In this document: piece after piece, positions 11,088 through 21,428 of the stretch
How the letters are laid out: each line of letters begins with the position of its first letter
Numbering within the stretch: the first letter of the stretch is position 1
The notes under the pieces: model-generated
What the model was told of the DNA's origin: nothing
What the model saw: the letters and a program-made list of their open reading frames with translations, nothing else
Databases searched by the model: none
Program-made: the position numbers and the translations under genes
Assembly: GCA_025331445.1 (NCBI GenBank)
Contig: JAIWNE010000164.1
Span: 1-50,570 of the forward strand
DNA: 50,570 nucleotides
Origin: Blakeslea trispora
Taxonomy: Eukaryota; Mucoromycota; Mucoromycetes; Mucorales; Choanephoraceae
Direction: 5' to 3'

Positions 11088-11235
11088 TTAGGGGGCCTGT
11101 GCACACTAGTAATTTTTTGTGCTTATATGATAGATATAAGTGTTAAAAGTATTGTGAAACAACTCTGCCACTTTAGGAAGGTCTAGTTCTCGAGATAATC
11201 AGCATCTTGTAAAAGTCACGTGACTAAATTAAGTT
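11088..11235 (+). repeat. Inverted repeat, right copy, carrying GGGGGCCTGTGCACACT
   Basis: Inverted partner of 2440-2600. The core is at 11090-11107 and an E-box CACGTG is at 11217-11222. A third copy of the core occurs at 19503-19520 without the flanking similarity. Confidence 0.55.
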
Positions 11236-11305
11236 AAATTGGTTTGTAATTTTTCATAACATGTCAGCTTCTTGTAGGGAAGTGAGCTTATTACTTTGTT
11301 GATTC

Positions 11306-11391
11306 TGTAATATTAAGATATTAAAGAGATGAACTTTATTTAAATGATGAATAATAATATTACCTGTAATATTAAGATATTAAAGAGATGA
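11306..11391 (+). repeat. Short direct repeat, TGTAATATTAAGATATTAAA
   Basis: A unit of about 27 bp occurs at about 11308-11334 and again at about 11363-11390, separated by about 28 bp. It is simple local duplication. Confidence 0.6.
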
Positions 11392-11429
11392 AGATCTATC
11401 ATATCTTAACATTACAGCTTATTTATATT

Positions 11430-11618
11430 TTAGCGGAGATTATCTGGTCCGGGCCGGCACTGTCTCTTGGCTGGTCTATTACTGCTAGCATTTGGTTTGA
11501 ACCTGCGCTTCTTATTGATATTCCAATTGCGTAGAAACAAAGGTATTTCCTTAGTGTCAGCGAAATCCAAAATTATTTCGTTGCTACGGTGATGCCTATT
11601 CATCGCCATGACAAACAT
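11430..11618 (-). CDS. Small basic protein fragment, EIPxFxxNWN family
   Basis: A 62-residue open frame from ATG at 11618. The block KEIPLFLRNWNINKKRRFKP resembles EIPQFVSNWNRLKKKVFKP in an open frame at 45855-46094. In both, the motif is followed by a strongly basic, Asn/Ser-rich tail. Because two otherwise unrelated sites carry it, this is probably the C-terminal exon of a repeated gene, perhaps of a mobile element, rather than random sequence. Function is unknown. A tRNA-like sequence lies just upstream on the other strand. Confidence 0.4.
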   Translation of the reverse strand: MFVMAMNRHHRSNEIILDFADTKEIPLFLRNWNINKKRRFKPNASSNRPAKRQCRPGPDNLR

Positions 11619-11624
11619 TTAAAT

Positions 11625-11694
11625 CATCTGTAGTATAATTGGTAGATCGTCAGTACGTAAGACGAAAGGTCGCCTGTTCGACTCTTGCCTTTTG
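11625..11694 (+). tRNA. Degenerate tRNA or tRNA-derived sequence
   Basis: TAGTATAATTGGTAGATC resembles a D arm/box A. CGTCAGTACGTAAGACG could form an anticodon arm with ACG (Arg) in the loop. CTGTTCGACTC resembles box B, and TTTT follows. The acceptor stem is not convincing, so a pseudo-tRNA or SINE head is likelier than a working gene. Confidence 0.4.
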
Positions 11695-11699
11695 TAAAA

Positions 11700-12024
11700 A
11701 AAAATTTTGAGATTTTTAAAAAATACCTTTGCATCTGTCGAAGGGCATGAGCTGATCACATAAGTCAAAAGAGAGCTATCAAATTCACTTGGAGAAGGAA
11801 ATAAATAGATAATGATGGACCGATTAGACTAAAAGGTTTAAGTGATGAGCATCAGGTTTCCAACATGAAATATAAAAATAAAGCCATGCAGAAAGAAAAA
11901 CAATTAACTGATGGGTACAATGATTTTAATTACAAAAAAAGGATAACAATTACACGGGAATAAGAATGTCAAAACACAATAAGGCTTAAAGAAATTAAGA
12001 AAAATAATAATAAATTGCTATGAA
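11700..12024. other. AT-rich spacer, no gene recognised
   Basis: No credible coding frame, structured RNA or repeat end was recognised between the tRNA-like sequence and the IS1595-like element. Confidence 0.4.
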
Positions 12025-12310
12025 TTTTCCAAACATGACATCACCTATTACTTTAAATTCGATGATGACGTCTACACAGTTGACGTCAACGGCTTACTGA
12101 CGTATTCTACTTTTATTATGTCACAAAAAATTTCTATGAGTCATCAATTAAAAGTCACATTGATCACTAATTACTTGAAATGCGACCGCTCACTAGAAAA
12201 TTTTGGACTGCCTTTTTATAATTTTTATTCTCAGAAAATAGTATAAATAGGAGAGTTTTTTTTTCTTTTTCTTTTCTTTATCTCTTTCTCATTATATTCT
12301 ATTTTTTTAA
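12025..12310 (+). promoter_or_regulatory. 5' arm and promoter region of IS1595-like copy B
   Basis: Homologous to 1744-2000 (minus). It includes AGTATAAATAG (about 12239-12249), a plausible TATA box about 60 bp before the ATG, followed by a T/C-rich leader. Conservation between copies supports it being part of the element. Confidence 0.55.
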
Positions 12311-12836
12311 ATGAATTACTTTCGCAACTCTGTCTCTGGTCCCGAGGTTATTGATCTTATCTCAAGTTCGTCTTGCGAGGATGTTTCTATGTCATCTTCA
12401 TCAGCCGCTTTGACTGAAGAGGGATCGGAATACGTAGGTTCTGTTGGAACTCATGCTCGTTCTCTTGGTCGACCTGTTAGAGTAACTGGTGGTGGTCTTC
12501 CTTCCTCTTTTTTGTCGCCTCCTGGTTCTGTTTTCCAACATGAAATGGGTTCCCAGATGTCTGAGGTTGAGCTCGATGACGCCTTAAGCGAAGATCAGTT
12601 AGAAGAAGAGCCCAACGTCACCCTATCTGGACGAGAAATTTCTGTTCCCTTGCCTGTTGAGGAGCTTCCTGAAGTGATTGCATTTGCAAGACACCCTATT
12701 ATCAAACCATTGCCCTATGAGGATCTTGTGCGTGACTTGCAAACCGAAACTGATATGGTTGAGTAAGTTTATTTAACATTACAACTACATAGTTCTAACT
12801 TTTGAGTAGATTTTTTGTTCGTCACCGCATTATTTA

Positions 12837-12951
12837 GGTGAATACTTGGCGCACTCCGGTAGAACACTCCGGTGGCTTAGATATTATAGGTAGTGGCTTA
12901 TGAGGACGTCCTCATTCTTAGTTATGCTAGTAATAAAATATGTGTGTAACA
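12837..12951 (+). repeat. Left terminal inverted repeat of Mutator-like element 1
   Basis: Matches the reverse complement of 16942-17056 at 114 of 115 positions by eye. It contains a short direct repeat ACTCCGGTAGAACACTCCGG and a palindrome GAGGACGTCCTC. Confidence 0.92.
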
Positions 12952-13029
12952 TGTACCTGAAAAGATCAAGTCAATGAAGCAATGGGCCCTGGAAAGCCCT
13001 TTGTCAACACTTATTTAATAATTTTATAA

Positions 13030-16000
13030 ATGAATCAAGACAGTTTGCTTTATATTGATATTGAAGCCTCGGACGATGAAATATCTATCTGTAGTGCTGG
13101 TATCGACATCAAACCTTTTGATAACGAGCAAGTCAAAGTTGAGACGAGTTGTCATCTCGAGATTCAAGAAGAAGTCATCACTATTGACACTTCTGATTCT
13201 GAAGTCGATGTTGAAGATATATCTGAAATTCAGTCTGAAGGTGTGTAATAGCACTTTATGTTAGATTCTCTGGAATATGAAGTTGCCTGTTGTGTTTAAA
13301 ATAAAAAATAAATATTAGAGCTACTTGTCAGTAAACGTGTCGAGTATGAAAGCAACTTGGAAGATTATTCAACCGATGAGGAAGAGTATGAAGGAAAGAC
13401 CAGTAAGGAAAGTTTCCTTCATTGCACGGATAAGGACTTGCAGGTCTGTGCATTGATGAAAGAAGAAATGGAGAAATTGTTTTCTGTCGGCACAGAATTT
13501 TCGGATATTGATGAATTACGTATCCGTGCTCAAGAATTCGGCAAAAAATATAATTGCCCAATCACAACTGACAAATCAAGTCAAAAAGAGCAAAGAATTA
13601 GAATGATTTGTAGACATGGAAAGGACTACAGACGCTCCAAGAAAGTTAATGATGTTGATCTTGTCAACAGTAACAAAAATTCAAAGTCCAAAGAATACAA
13701 GAAAGAAAGCCTCAAGTTCGATTGTCCTTGTGTTATTGAGGCTAGACTATGCCCTGTTAGAAAAGTTGTCACTGTGAGAAGTGTTGATGGCAGTCATAAT
13801 CATCGTATTGTGAACGATCCTCTCACCTATCACTTGCATCGAAAGCTTGATGCTGATATTTTTGAAGAGGCAATTTTGCTATTGCAAAAAAACAAACCTT
13901 CTGTTGTTCAAGAGGTATATTCTTGGGAACTATTACTAGAATGAAAAATAGCTTGACTAATGTGACACTTAAAAAAAGATGCTTCAAGTCAAAAACATCA
14001 ACTATATGAAAAAGAAGGATTTGGAAAACATGCAACAGCAATTCCGCTCTGGTTCTGATATGACTTCGTTTGTTACTGATTTGCAACGCAAACAATACAA
14101 TGTTCGTTACACTACCAATTCAGAAAACAGAATCACGGCTGCTTTCTTTATTAGAGACAGTGTAATTAAAGAATTGCGCAAGCTTCCCGAGTCTGTCGTT
14201 GTAGACGCCAATTACAAGAGCAACTGTCATTTGTATGCTCTTGTCAATTTTGTCATTGCTGGAACGGTTGCTAGTAGAGAAAGACCACAGCAATTGGCAA
14301 CTATTCCTGTGGCTGCCGCTTGGATGGAAAGAGAGACGAAGTCCAACTACAAGTGGGCTTTAGAACAATTGAGAGAAATTGTTTGGCCATCTGGACCAGC
14401 AGCTGAGCAGTTCGACTTGCCTAGTGTCTTTGTAACTGACAATGACGCTGCTTTAAAAGGGGCTTTAAGTGATGTATTTCCTGAGTCTTCTCAATTGCTC
14501 TGCTACATTCATATAGAACGACATTTCAGAGATAAGTTTTTGAAGGAAATTAACCCCAATTTTACTGGTAAGCGAAATAATCAATTGATACTTTAATGAA
14601 ATCTAAACCAAAATCTGAATATCTTGTCATTGCTTAGTGGATATTCGTGACAATTATGAGGCAGAGCACAGAAACTTGCTTTTTGCAATTGCTCGTGGTT
14701 GTACCACGAAAGAAGGCTATGAAGAAGCCAAAAAAGCATACGTGAATTTTTTGAACCAGGAGGGGCGTTTGATCAACAAAAACACATGCCTAGAATACTT
14801 CGATTTGTAAGTTGTGCTGTTCATATTCAACTCAGAAATAATCTCAATAATTTGTTTCTATTTTACATGAAGGATGATGAAAGTAGAAGTTCAATGGGGA
14901 AGCTATTATGCAAACAAGCATCCTCATATGAACAACAGGTCTACAAACAGAGTAGAGGGAACCCATTCAGCAATGAAAGGCTATATTGGCTCGTCAAAAG
15001 GCAAGCTGGGTCCAGTGACTGACAAAATTGATGAATGGTACAAGATAAGGGTAAATTTTACTACATGTTTATAATTTTCAACAATTGCTTATTTCAAGTC
15101 TGAAGGAGGACTACCTGAAGTCTCAAATGGAGAGAGAAAGTATGTCTATCCCTGTCTCTCTTCTTACTAGTGAAGTTAGTGATATGCTCAAGCCTATATA
15201 CAGAGCTATCACTAAATTCGCATTAATTAAAGTAAAGAATCAATTAGTCAAAGGACTAAAAGAGAAGCAAGAAGGCATATTGAGTCCTGTCTGCTCTTGC
15301 TTTGTCAAGGTATGGAAATTGCCTTGCCGACACGAGCTGGTCAAATGTGTCGAAGAACACGGACAAGTCAAGCTTGACTTGGTTCATCCTAGATGGCACA
15401 TCTTTTTCATGAACGAAGACGGTACGATAATAATGATAAATAAATGTTTATGAATCGCGACTATGGACTAACAATTTTTTTAGTTCAAAAAGTTGGTCAT
15501 CCTGAAACTAGAGCAATTACTGAAGGGATTGTCTCAACAAAATATCAAGATGTAGTTCAAAAAGAATTTTCTATTGAGTACGAACACTTGCGAAACCAAT
15601 TAGACGAAGTTTTCTTGAATAGCAAGACAAACAAGACATTCTTGATAGTATGGAGGAGCTTATTGAAAGATTAGCTCCAAACGATATCAGTAGTGTGAAA
15701 GCACCTACTCTGGCTAGTGTTCACAAAGGAAGGCCAAAACTTTCAAAGAGAAACAAAATTGGTATTGAGATTACCAAAGAAAAATTGAAGGAGGCTGATA
15801 AAGAAAGAGGAAAGAAGAGAAAGATGGATGAGAAGGCAGAAAAGGCAGAAAAGGATAAAAAACAGAAGACAAGCGACAATGAAAAGATAAAAGGTATGTT
15901 ACTCACTAATACTCTGGCTTCTATTAACTCGCATCTAAAACTTGTATCTTCAGTAAAATTAGAAAGAAAAGAAGTCGAAAAAAGCCAGAGTGATGATGAG

Positions 16001-16786
16001 TTGTTGAAAGAAGAAGAAATGGAGTATCTGTCTCTTATCGAGCAGATACATCCATCTATAGAAAAGAATTGGTACACTGCTGCTATCAATGTACGTGCTG
16101 ACGGATTCTGTGGCTTTAGAGCTTTAGCAGTGCAGTTGTACGGCGATGAAGAGAAGTTTTGGGAGGTGAAGATGATGATGAGAGACTTTTTCTTGACGAT
16201 GGATGAGGGCAAAGATGAAAGCACAGGCTTTTACAAGAAGCAACTGAAGGGGTTCATAGATTACCAAGAGCTGAAGTCGATCGTTTGTTTTGGTTTGCAA
16301 GCCACAGTTGGTTGCCAAAAGGTCGACAAATCGCTTACTTATGCAGGCCAAGACTACTGGTTTACCTTACCAGGATGTGCACAGTTAGCCGCTGACACAT
16401 TCCAAAGGTTAGTGGCTACCTATGCAGAGAAAAAGTACATGAACACGCCACCATGTACTTTTGTGCCCCTGATTGTCAAGCAAGAAACCAAGAAGAAGAA
16501 AGAGATGCCTCTGCTTATGCAAAGAGTTAATGACAATCATTTCATTACTCTAAGCATGAAAAGAGCAATCAAACCAACTTGGCCATTGCCACAACCCAGT
16601 CTGTATGAAAGTGCATGTGAGTCTCTTGCTATTTCTCCTAATTTCAAGCGCACCTTCTGGAATCATTATTTGTTCTTTCAAAGCAGAGAAAAAAACCCAG
16701 GTAAGATTACATTGAATAACTGCAAGTTCCTTTTATTAATTTTCATGACAGATAATGGCAATAGTGAAGTACTTTTTCTAGATTAG
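13030..16786 (+). CDS. Mutator-like transposase with C-terminal OTU-like protease domain
   Basis: Exons that join in frame: 13030-13240, 13319-13914, 13979-14567, 14638-14806, 14873-15050, about 15106-15422, then from about 15484. Two further in-frame introns probably lie at 15894-15953 and 16701-16751. Order of domains: acidic N terminus, FAR1/WRKY-GCM1-like zinc region (CRHGKDYRR, CPCVIEARL, SHNHRI), MULE core (VVVDANYKSNCH, VFVTDNDAALKGAL, CYIHIERHF), TNRVEGTHSAMKGYIGSS, SWIM-like CSCFVKVWKLPCRH, a basic linker, and an OTU-like domain (RADGFCGFRAL, DYWFTLPGCAQLAADTF, NDNHFITL). An apparent one-base frame change lies near 15620-15650, between a coiled linker and its continuation. It is either a real lesion or a sequencing error. 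Confidence 0.85.
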
Positions 16787-16941
16787 ACAAACCCTTTCTC
16801 TTTTACTTTTTTTTTGTTCTTTATTTTATTAACTCATAATTATTCATATAAATTAACAACACACTTTCAATCGAATTCAAACAAGCTACTTTGTCTTCGG
16901 ATTTTCAATCCATAATAATTATGCAACAATGTCTAGTGGAG

Positions 16942-17056
16942 TGTTACACACATATTTTATTACTAGCATAACTGAGAATGAGGACGTCCTCATAAGCCAC
17001 TACCTATAATATCTAAGCCACCGGAGTGTTCTACCGGAGTGCGCCAAGTATTCACC
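16942..17056 (-). repeat. Right terminal inverted repeat of Mutator-like element 1
   Basis: Partner of 12837-12951, ending CCAAGTATTCACC at 17056. Confidence 0.92.
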
Positions 17057-18394
17057 ATTATTTACAACTTTAGTGATCTAGTTTATTGTCACGGTGGCCG
17101 TAGGGAAGATGATAACGGGGATGTTGTTGATGATGTATTAGTAAGCGAGCCCCAACGCATGAAGTTTGTTTGGAACCAGCGTTACGGTTGGGTTTGGCGT
17201 TGCCATAAGAACAGTTGCAAGTGTAACAAGTCTTCACGCTCAGCCCTTCACCAAACGGTATTCTATGGTAGAAATATTCGAGTGCAACATCAATGGCGAA
17301 TCATCTTGCTCTGGCTTGTGTATAACGTTCCCCGACAAGCCATCTCTTTGTTGACCGGATTTGATCCCGAGACTATTCGTCTTACCATTAGGTACATGCT
17401 ACAAGTCATGCAGCAAGACTTTTTGTTAGTAAATCAAGTAGAGCCTCAGCTTGATATCGATCAAGTAGATTTATCAACAGTTCCTTTGACCGAAAGATGG
17501 CGTTTCAACCATCCCGATAAGATTGGTAAGTATTTTATTACTTTGTAGCAACTCTTTTTTGATACTTTTTATTCTTTTAGGCGGTTATGATAGAGATGGC
17601 AACTATATTATTGTAGAGATAGATGAATCAAAGTTTGGCAAGCGAAAGTATCATCGGGGCCATCGTGTCGAAGGCGTTTGGGTTGTTGGAGGTGTTGAGA
17701 GAACACAAGAGAGAAGAGTATTTCTAATGACTGTTCCGCGTCGAGATGCTACCACTCTCAGAGCAGTCATAGAAACAAATGTAAACCAAGGATCAACAAT
17801 CCATACTGACTTTTGGCGCGGTTACAATTTCATCAATGATTGGCGTCATATGGTTCACCGCTCAGTAAATCACAGCGAAGGCTTCATCTCTGAGGATGGT
17901 GTACATACAAACATTATTGAAGGTATGAATTTTAATTTAACTTAGGACCATCTTACTAACTTATTACCATAGGAACTTGGAACGCCATCAATATAAGGGT
18001 CTTTCCACGAGAAAGAACCAGAAAGAACACCCCTTGGATCTTGGCAGAGTTTATGTGGAGGCGCAAATATGCTTCAAATATTTATGCTGGCCTTCTAAAG
18101 TCATTGAGAGAAGTCCAGTTCAATAGGTCAGATTTGCAGCCTCCCATTCTCAACGAGGTGGACAACTTGGACGAAGAATCCGATTCAGAAGAAGACGACT
18201 CGTTCGAGGAGGAACTTCCCTTGAATCTTGAGACAGAAGAGGTTCAAGAGTCAGACGAACTAGTTGTACCTTTTGTGGCGCTTAGAAGAAGCCGCAGAAT
18301 AGCAGAACAAAATTTGTTGTAATAAAATTCCTTTTTTTCTTATATTTCAAAATAAATTGTTACTTTTGCCTAAAAATCAGTATATACTTAACTT

Positions 18395-18466
18395 GTAACC
18401 ACCGTGTATTGAACTGGCAACCTAACGTTTTCAAGTTGTGGATTATACCACTACACTAAGACAAGC
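18395..18466 (-). tRNA. tRNA-like sequence hit by a LINE insertion
   Basis: On the minus strand, TTAGTGTAGTGGTATAATCC is a good D arm/box A. AACTTGAAAACGTT could be an anticodon arm with GAA, and GCCAGTTCAATAC resembles a T loop. Stem pairing is incomplete, so it is a degenerate tRNA or tRNA-derived repeat. Its 5' end is duplicated at 19341-19356. Confidence 0.45.
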
Positions 18467-19340
18467 TAAAGAACAACTCCCTGTGGAAACTGGTCTGTCA
18501 CTCTTTTGTCTCTCCCTCTGTGCCTCGCTTCTCTTCCTTGCAGCAGTGGATTGTTACCTCTGGTGGTGATCCCAAGCCTGTCATTAGGCGTTATCGTCGT
18601 GCTTACCTGGCTGGCCTTTTGGCCAAACCTGATGGTCTGGTTCTCTTGCGTGCTTGTCGTCCTGTGCTGGGTGTTGATCCCACCCTGGTGCTGCCAATGT
18701 CCGTTTGGGAGCGTAGTCGTCTTCTTCGCTGGAAGATGGGTTGGTTACCTGCTCGTCCTGTTCCCTGTCGTTGTGGTCATCCACATGCCTCACGGAACCA
18801 TTTGCTCTCTTGTCTCTCTGTTGCTTCTCGTCTTGGTGTTGCTGTTGATGCTCAGCCAAATCCTTTGGATTTTGTGCTGAACCAACTCCCTCGACTTCCC
18901 TCCGCTCCTTCTCCCAATGACCAGCGTCATTCTGTCTCTCTTTTGCGTTGGTCCACTTGGTGGCCTACCATCTGCTCAATTATGCTGGACATGGACATGA
19001 TCTGCCTACCCGATGTCGAGTTCAGTCCCTGTTCTCAGGATATCCGTGGTCTCACTCTCTTGGAATGGTTGCTTCCTGTCTTTTACAAACAAGTTGCTCC
19101 TCCTGTTACTTCTACTCTTTACAACTACCTTAGTGTAGTCTGATTCCCTTTTTTGCTCTCTCTCTATTTATTTTTTATTGTCTCTCTTGGTTTCTTTTTC
19201 CTTTTTTTCTATTCTGCTAGTTTATTTTTTTGTTCCTTTTGATCCAGTTAGAATAATCCTTATTTTAGCTTGCCCTTATGATTAGACACTTGCCCCATAG
19301 GGATCAGTCTTACAAGTCATTATTAAATAAACTCTTTTGC
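18467..19340 (+). mobile_element. 5'-truncated LINE 3' end with 16-bp target duplication
   Basis: CTACACTAAGACAAGC occurs directly at 18451-18466 and 19341-19356, flanking a segment that encodes the C-terminal part of a LINE ORF2 and a T-rich 3' untranslated region. This is the typical product of target-primed reverse transcription with 5' truncation. The 3' end has no long poly(A), only an A/T-rich tail near TATTAAATAAACTC. Confidence 0.75.
18520..19143 (+). pseudogene. LINE ORF2 C-terminal fragment
   Basis: An open frame of about 207 residues. The core PCRCGHPHASRNHLLSC is the cysteine/histidine motif found downstream of the reverse transcriptase in fungal LINE ORF2 proteins. It is preceded by WERSRLLRWKMGWLPARP and followed by a C-terminal block with LLRWSTWWPTI and GLTLLEWLLP. 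There is no start codon of its own; it is the tail of a larger protein lost by 5' truncation. The similar C-terminal block at 45570-45766 belongs to the same kind of protein. Confidence 0.7.
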
Positions 19341-19356
19341 CTACACTAAGACAAGC

Positions 19357-19523
19357 AAGATTTTATGTTTAACAAATGTTATTATATCCCCCCGTTTAAA
19401 TTTTTAAATGGTCAGAACTCCGTCAATATTGATTACCATATTCGGAAACTTTCAGAATATAGGTTTTGAAGCTCCGGCTACAACATATCACAAATTTGGG
19501 CCCAGTGTGCACAGGCCCCCTTT
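19357..19523. other. Spacer ending in the CAGTGTGCACAGGCCCCC motif
   Basis: No gene is seen. The motif at 19503-19520 is the same core as at 2579 and 11090 (inverted). It joins directly to the 2.2-kb element sequence through CCCTTTTAACCGG, so it probably marks a rearrangement or insertion junction. Confidence 0.45.
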
Positions 19524-21309
19524 TAACCGGAGTGTGTTTCTGGAGCGCGGTCCGGGATATCTATCTCTGACAATTATGTTGATATAAATGTTCCACTAGC
19601 CAAGCCAAACAAATAGAGTTGAGACGAAAGAAACAGGAGGCGTCCCACTCCCGATATAAATAAACAATATTCAAGAACTAAATAAAAAAACAACCTTTTT
19701 ATCCCCACTGAAAACTCTTAATAATAACTTCGGAAAGGACATAGAGTGATAGCTATAGTCAAGAAGTTCATATTTTATAGTCAATTCGGAGTTCAAACAG
19801 GTATAAAAGACCCTCTACAACAATTGTAAATTGTGTTAGCGTTTTGGCTATTGTGTTTAAAGCAAAGACGTGTAATTGATCTTTTAAACAATTTAAACTA
19901 ACGACAGTACACGACATTCTAATAATAAAGTGTGATAATGTATCACCTTATACCCTTAATTGTACCAATTGCGCATTTAGGAACATTAGAAATTTCTGTA
20001 ATGAGAAAAAGAGATTCGTCTTTTAACTTAATATCTTGTTAAACCAGAGGAAGTAGGAAATACACAAAAACATGTAAAATGTATTAATTATAGTGTTCGC
20101 ATCATTGAAGAGTAGCCAAAACTTTATACGTTTTGTTCTTTAAACAAAGAATGCTCATGAGAAATCGAATCAGAGCTTGTTTTAATCAATATGATTCTAA
20201 AAATCGACTTTAAATTATACAATGATTGCATTTTGTAAAAACAAGCTACTCTGGATTTACAGGTATCTTTTTTGAAAACAAATGCTGTTAAAAACTTCCA
20301 TCTTAATTCTTGCAATATCAAAACTTCTCAATCGTTTGAAATTATGCAATGGTTTTTATTCAAGTCTTCTATTCGTTACTCTGATAGTTGTCATTTTTTC
20401 ACAGAGGGTATAATAATTTGACTAGATTCACATTACAAAACATAAGTTTTGAATTTAAGTAGTGGTTTAAAAAAGTACTATTTCTTTTCGTGATAAATTA
20501 AAAAAAACATTTTGAAGGATCTCAAATCAATGACTGCAAGTAAGGCTTCATTTACTTTTTTAAATCTTCCCAAAATTTGTTCATAAGTAAAAGGACAGCC
20601 AAGAGATTGATAATTTCAAGAATAAGTTAAAAAAAATAACAAAATGCGCTCAAGCTGCATCAAACACGCAACCTGTTGCATTCACATCTGACGCTCTACC
20701 TTTTGGACTATCAGCAATTTCAAAAATTATCCTCCTGTTATTTTTTTAGGAGGTTTAACGCAGATCACGTGACCTTTGAAGTTTTTGAGCCAATAGAAAC
20801 TCAGGGAAAAGCTGTGTATTTACAAAATAAGTCTTTGATGTTTGTTTATTGTTTCTTTTGCACTTTGCCTGTGTATTCACAAAATAAGTCTTTGAAAAAG
20901 AACTTATTCTTGTTAATAGCACAGGTATTTATACTTTCTATTCTACATCAAATATTTGATCTAAATCTATTAAAAAAAGAAGCAATTAATACCTCAATTC
21001 CGATTGCTTCTTCTAACGGAGCTTTGGCTTTAGTCCCAGCATATTCTGTCAAACTTTCTTTCTTCTTTTGTTGGGCACTTGTGGTTTGAATCTTCTTTTG
21101 TTTGGATTGTACATAGTTGGTAGATTATATTGAATCTCAATTGGCTGTTGAGGCTCGCTAATACTACTAACCACGACAAAAACTAAAATTTGGCGGATTG
21201 CTAAATGTGAAACCAAAATAATTCAAGGTCACGTGTTTATCGGAGTCTCAAACAAAGTTCCCTAATTTGTAATTTAAACTCCGCTGCTAACAAAGGTCCT
21301 TTTAGCCTG
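19524..21309 (+). mobile_element. 2.2-kb non-autonomous element, copy 1 (left end lost)
   Basis: Nearly identical to copy 3 (43290-45469) from AGTGTGTTTCTGGAGCGCGG rightwards, and to copy 2 in reverse. It ends GACAAAGGTCC-type sequence (CTAACAAAGGTCCTTTTAGCC) at about 21309, the same terminus as the 6.9-kb element. About 400 bp of the left end present in copies 2 and 3 is missing. The frames inside are not convincing genes. A CACGTG site lies 75-80 bp from the right end (21230-21235). Confidence 0.75.
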
Positions 21310-21428
21310 TTTTGGAATCTTTCAATACGAGTCACACTTTTTTTACTATTACAAAATTATATCCACAGTTCTATACAACAAATACATTTTTTTTAGCTAT
21401 ATCACACACAGTTTATTTTTAAACTTTT

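Larger units (their letters stand above)
12837..17056 (+). mobile_element. Mutator-like element 1, inserted in the IS1595-like gene
   Basis: Both ends carry a 115-bp terminal inverted repeat starting GGTGAATACTTGGCGC, with a single mismatch between the two. ATTATTTA flanks the element directly (12829-12836 and 17057-17064); counted as 9 bp it is CATTATTTA, sharing the terminal C. The empty site is visible in the paralogue near 1225. It contains one multi-exon gene on the plus strand. The near-identity of the repeats suggests a recent insertion. Confidence 0.92.
12311..18322 (+). pseudogene. IS1595/Merlin-like transposase, copy B, split by a Mutator-like element
   Basis: The host gene reads cleanly once the insert is removed. 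Exon 1 is 12311 to about 12763 (MNYFRNSVSGPEVIDL, acidic, Ser-rich). Exon 2 is about 12807-12836 plus 17057-17525, with RFFVRHRI, the cysteine-rich CHKNSCKCNKSS and a helix-turn-helix-like LTGFDPETIRLTIRYML. Exon 3 is 17581-17922 with VEIDESKFGKRKYHRGH, IHTDFWRGY and HTNIIEG. Exon 4 is 17973-18322 with TWNAINIR, WILAEFMWRRK and an acidic tail ending AEQNLL. Catalytic D, D and E are present and I see no stop or frameshift apart from the insertion. Copy A at 1-1743 keeps the uninterrupted site. Confidence 0.85.

Noticed and set aside
15721..16224. 167-residue minus-strand open frame, Ser/Phe-rich
   Set aside because: It is the antisense shadow of the Lys/Glu-rich linker and OTU region of the Mutator-like gene.
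20676..21089. 137-residue open frame repeated identically in all three 2.2-kb elements
   Set aside because: It is conserved only because the copies are near-identical DNA. The frame is hydrophobic and low in complexity, spans an E-box and the tRNA-like region, and has no recognisable homologue.
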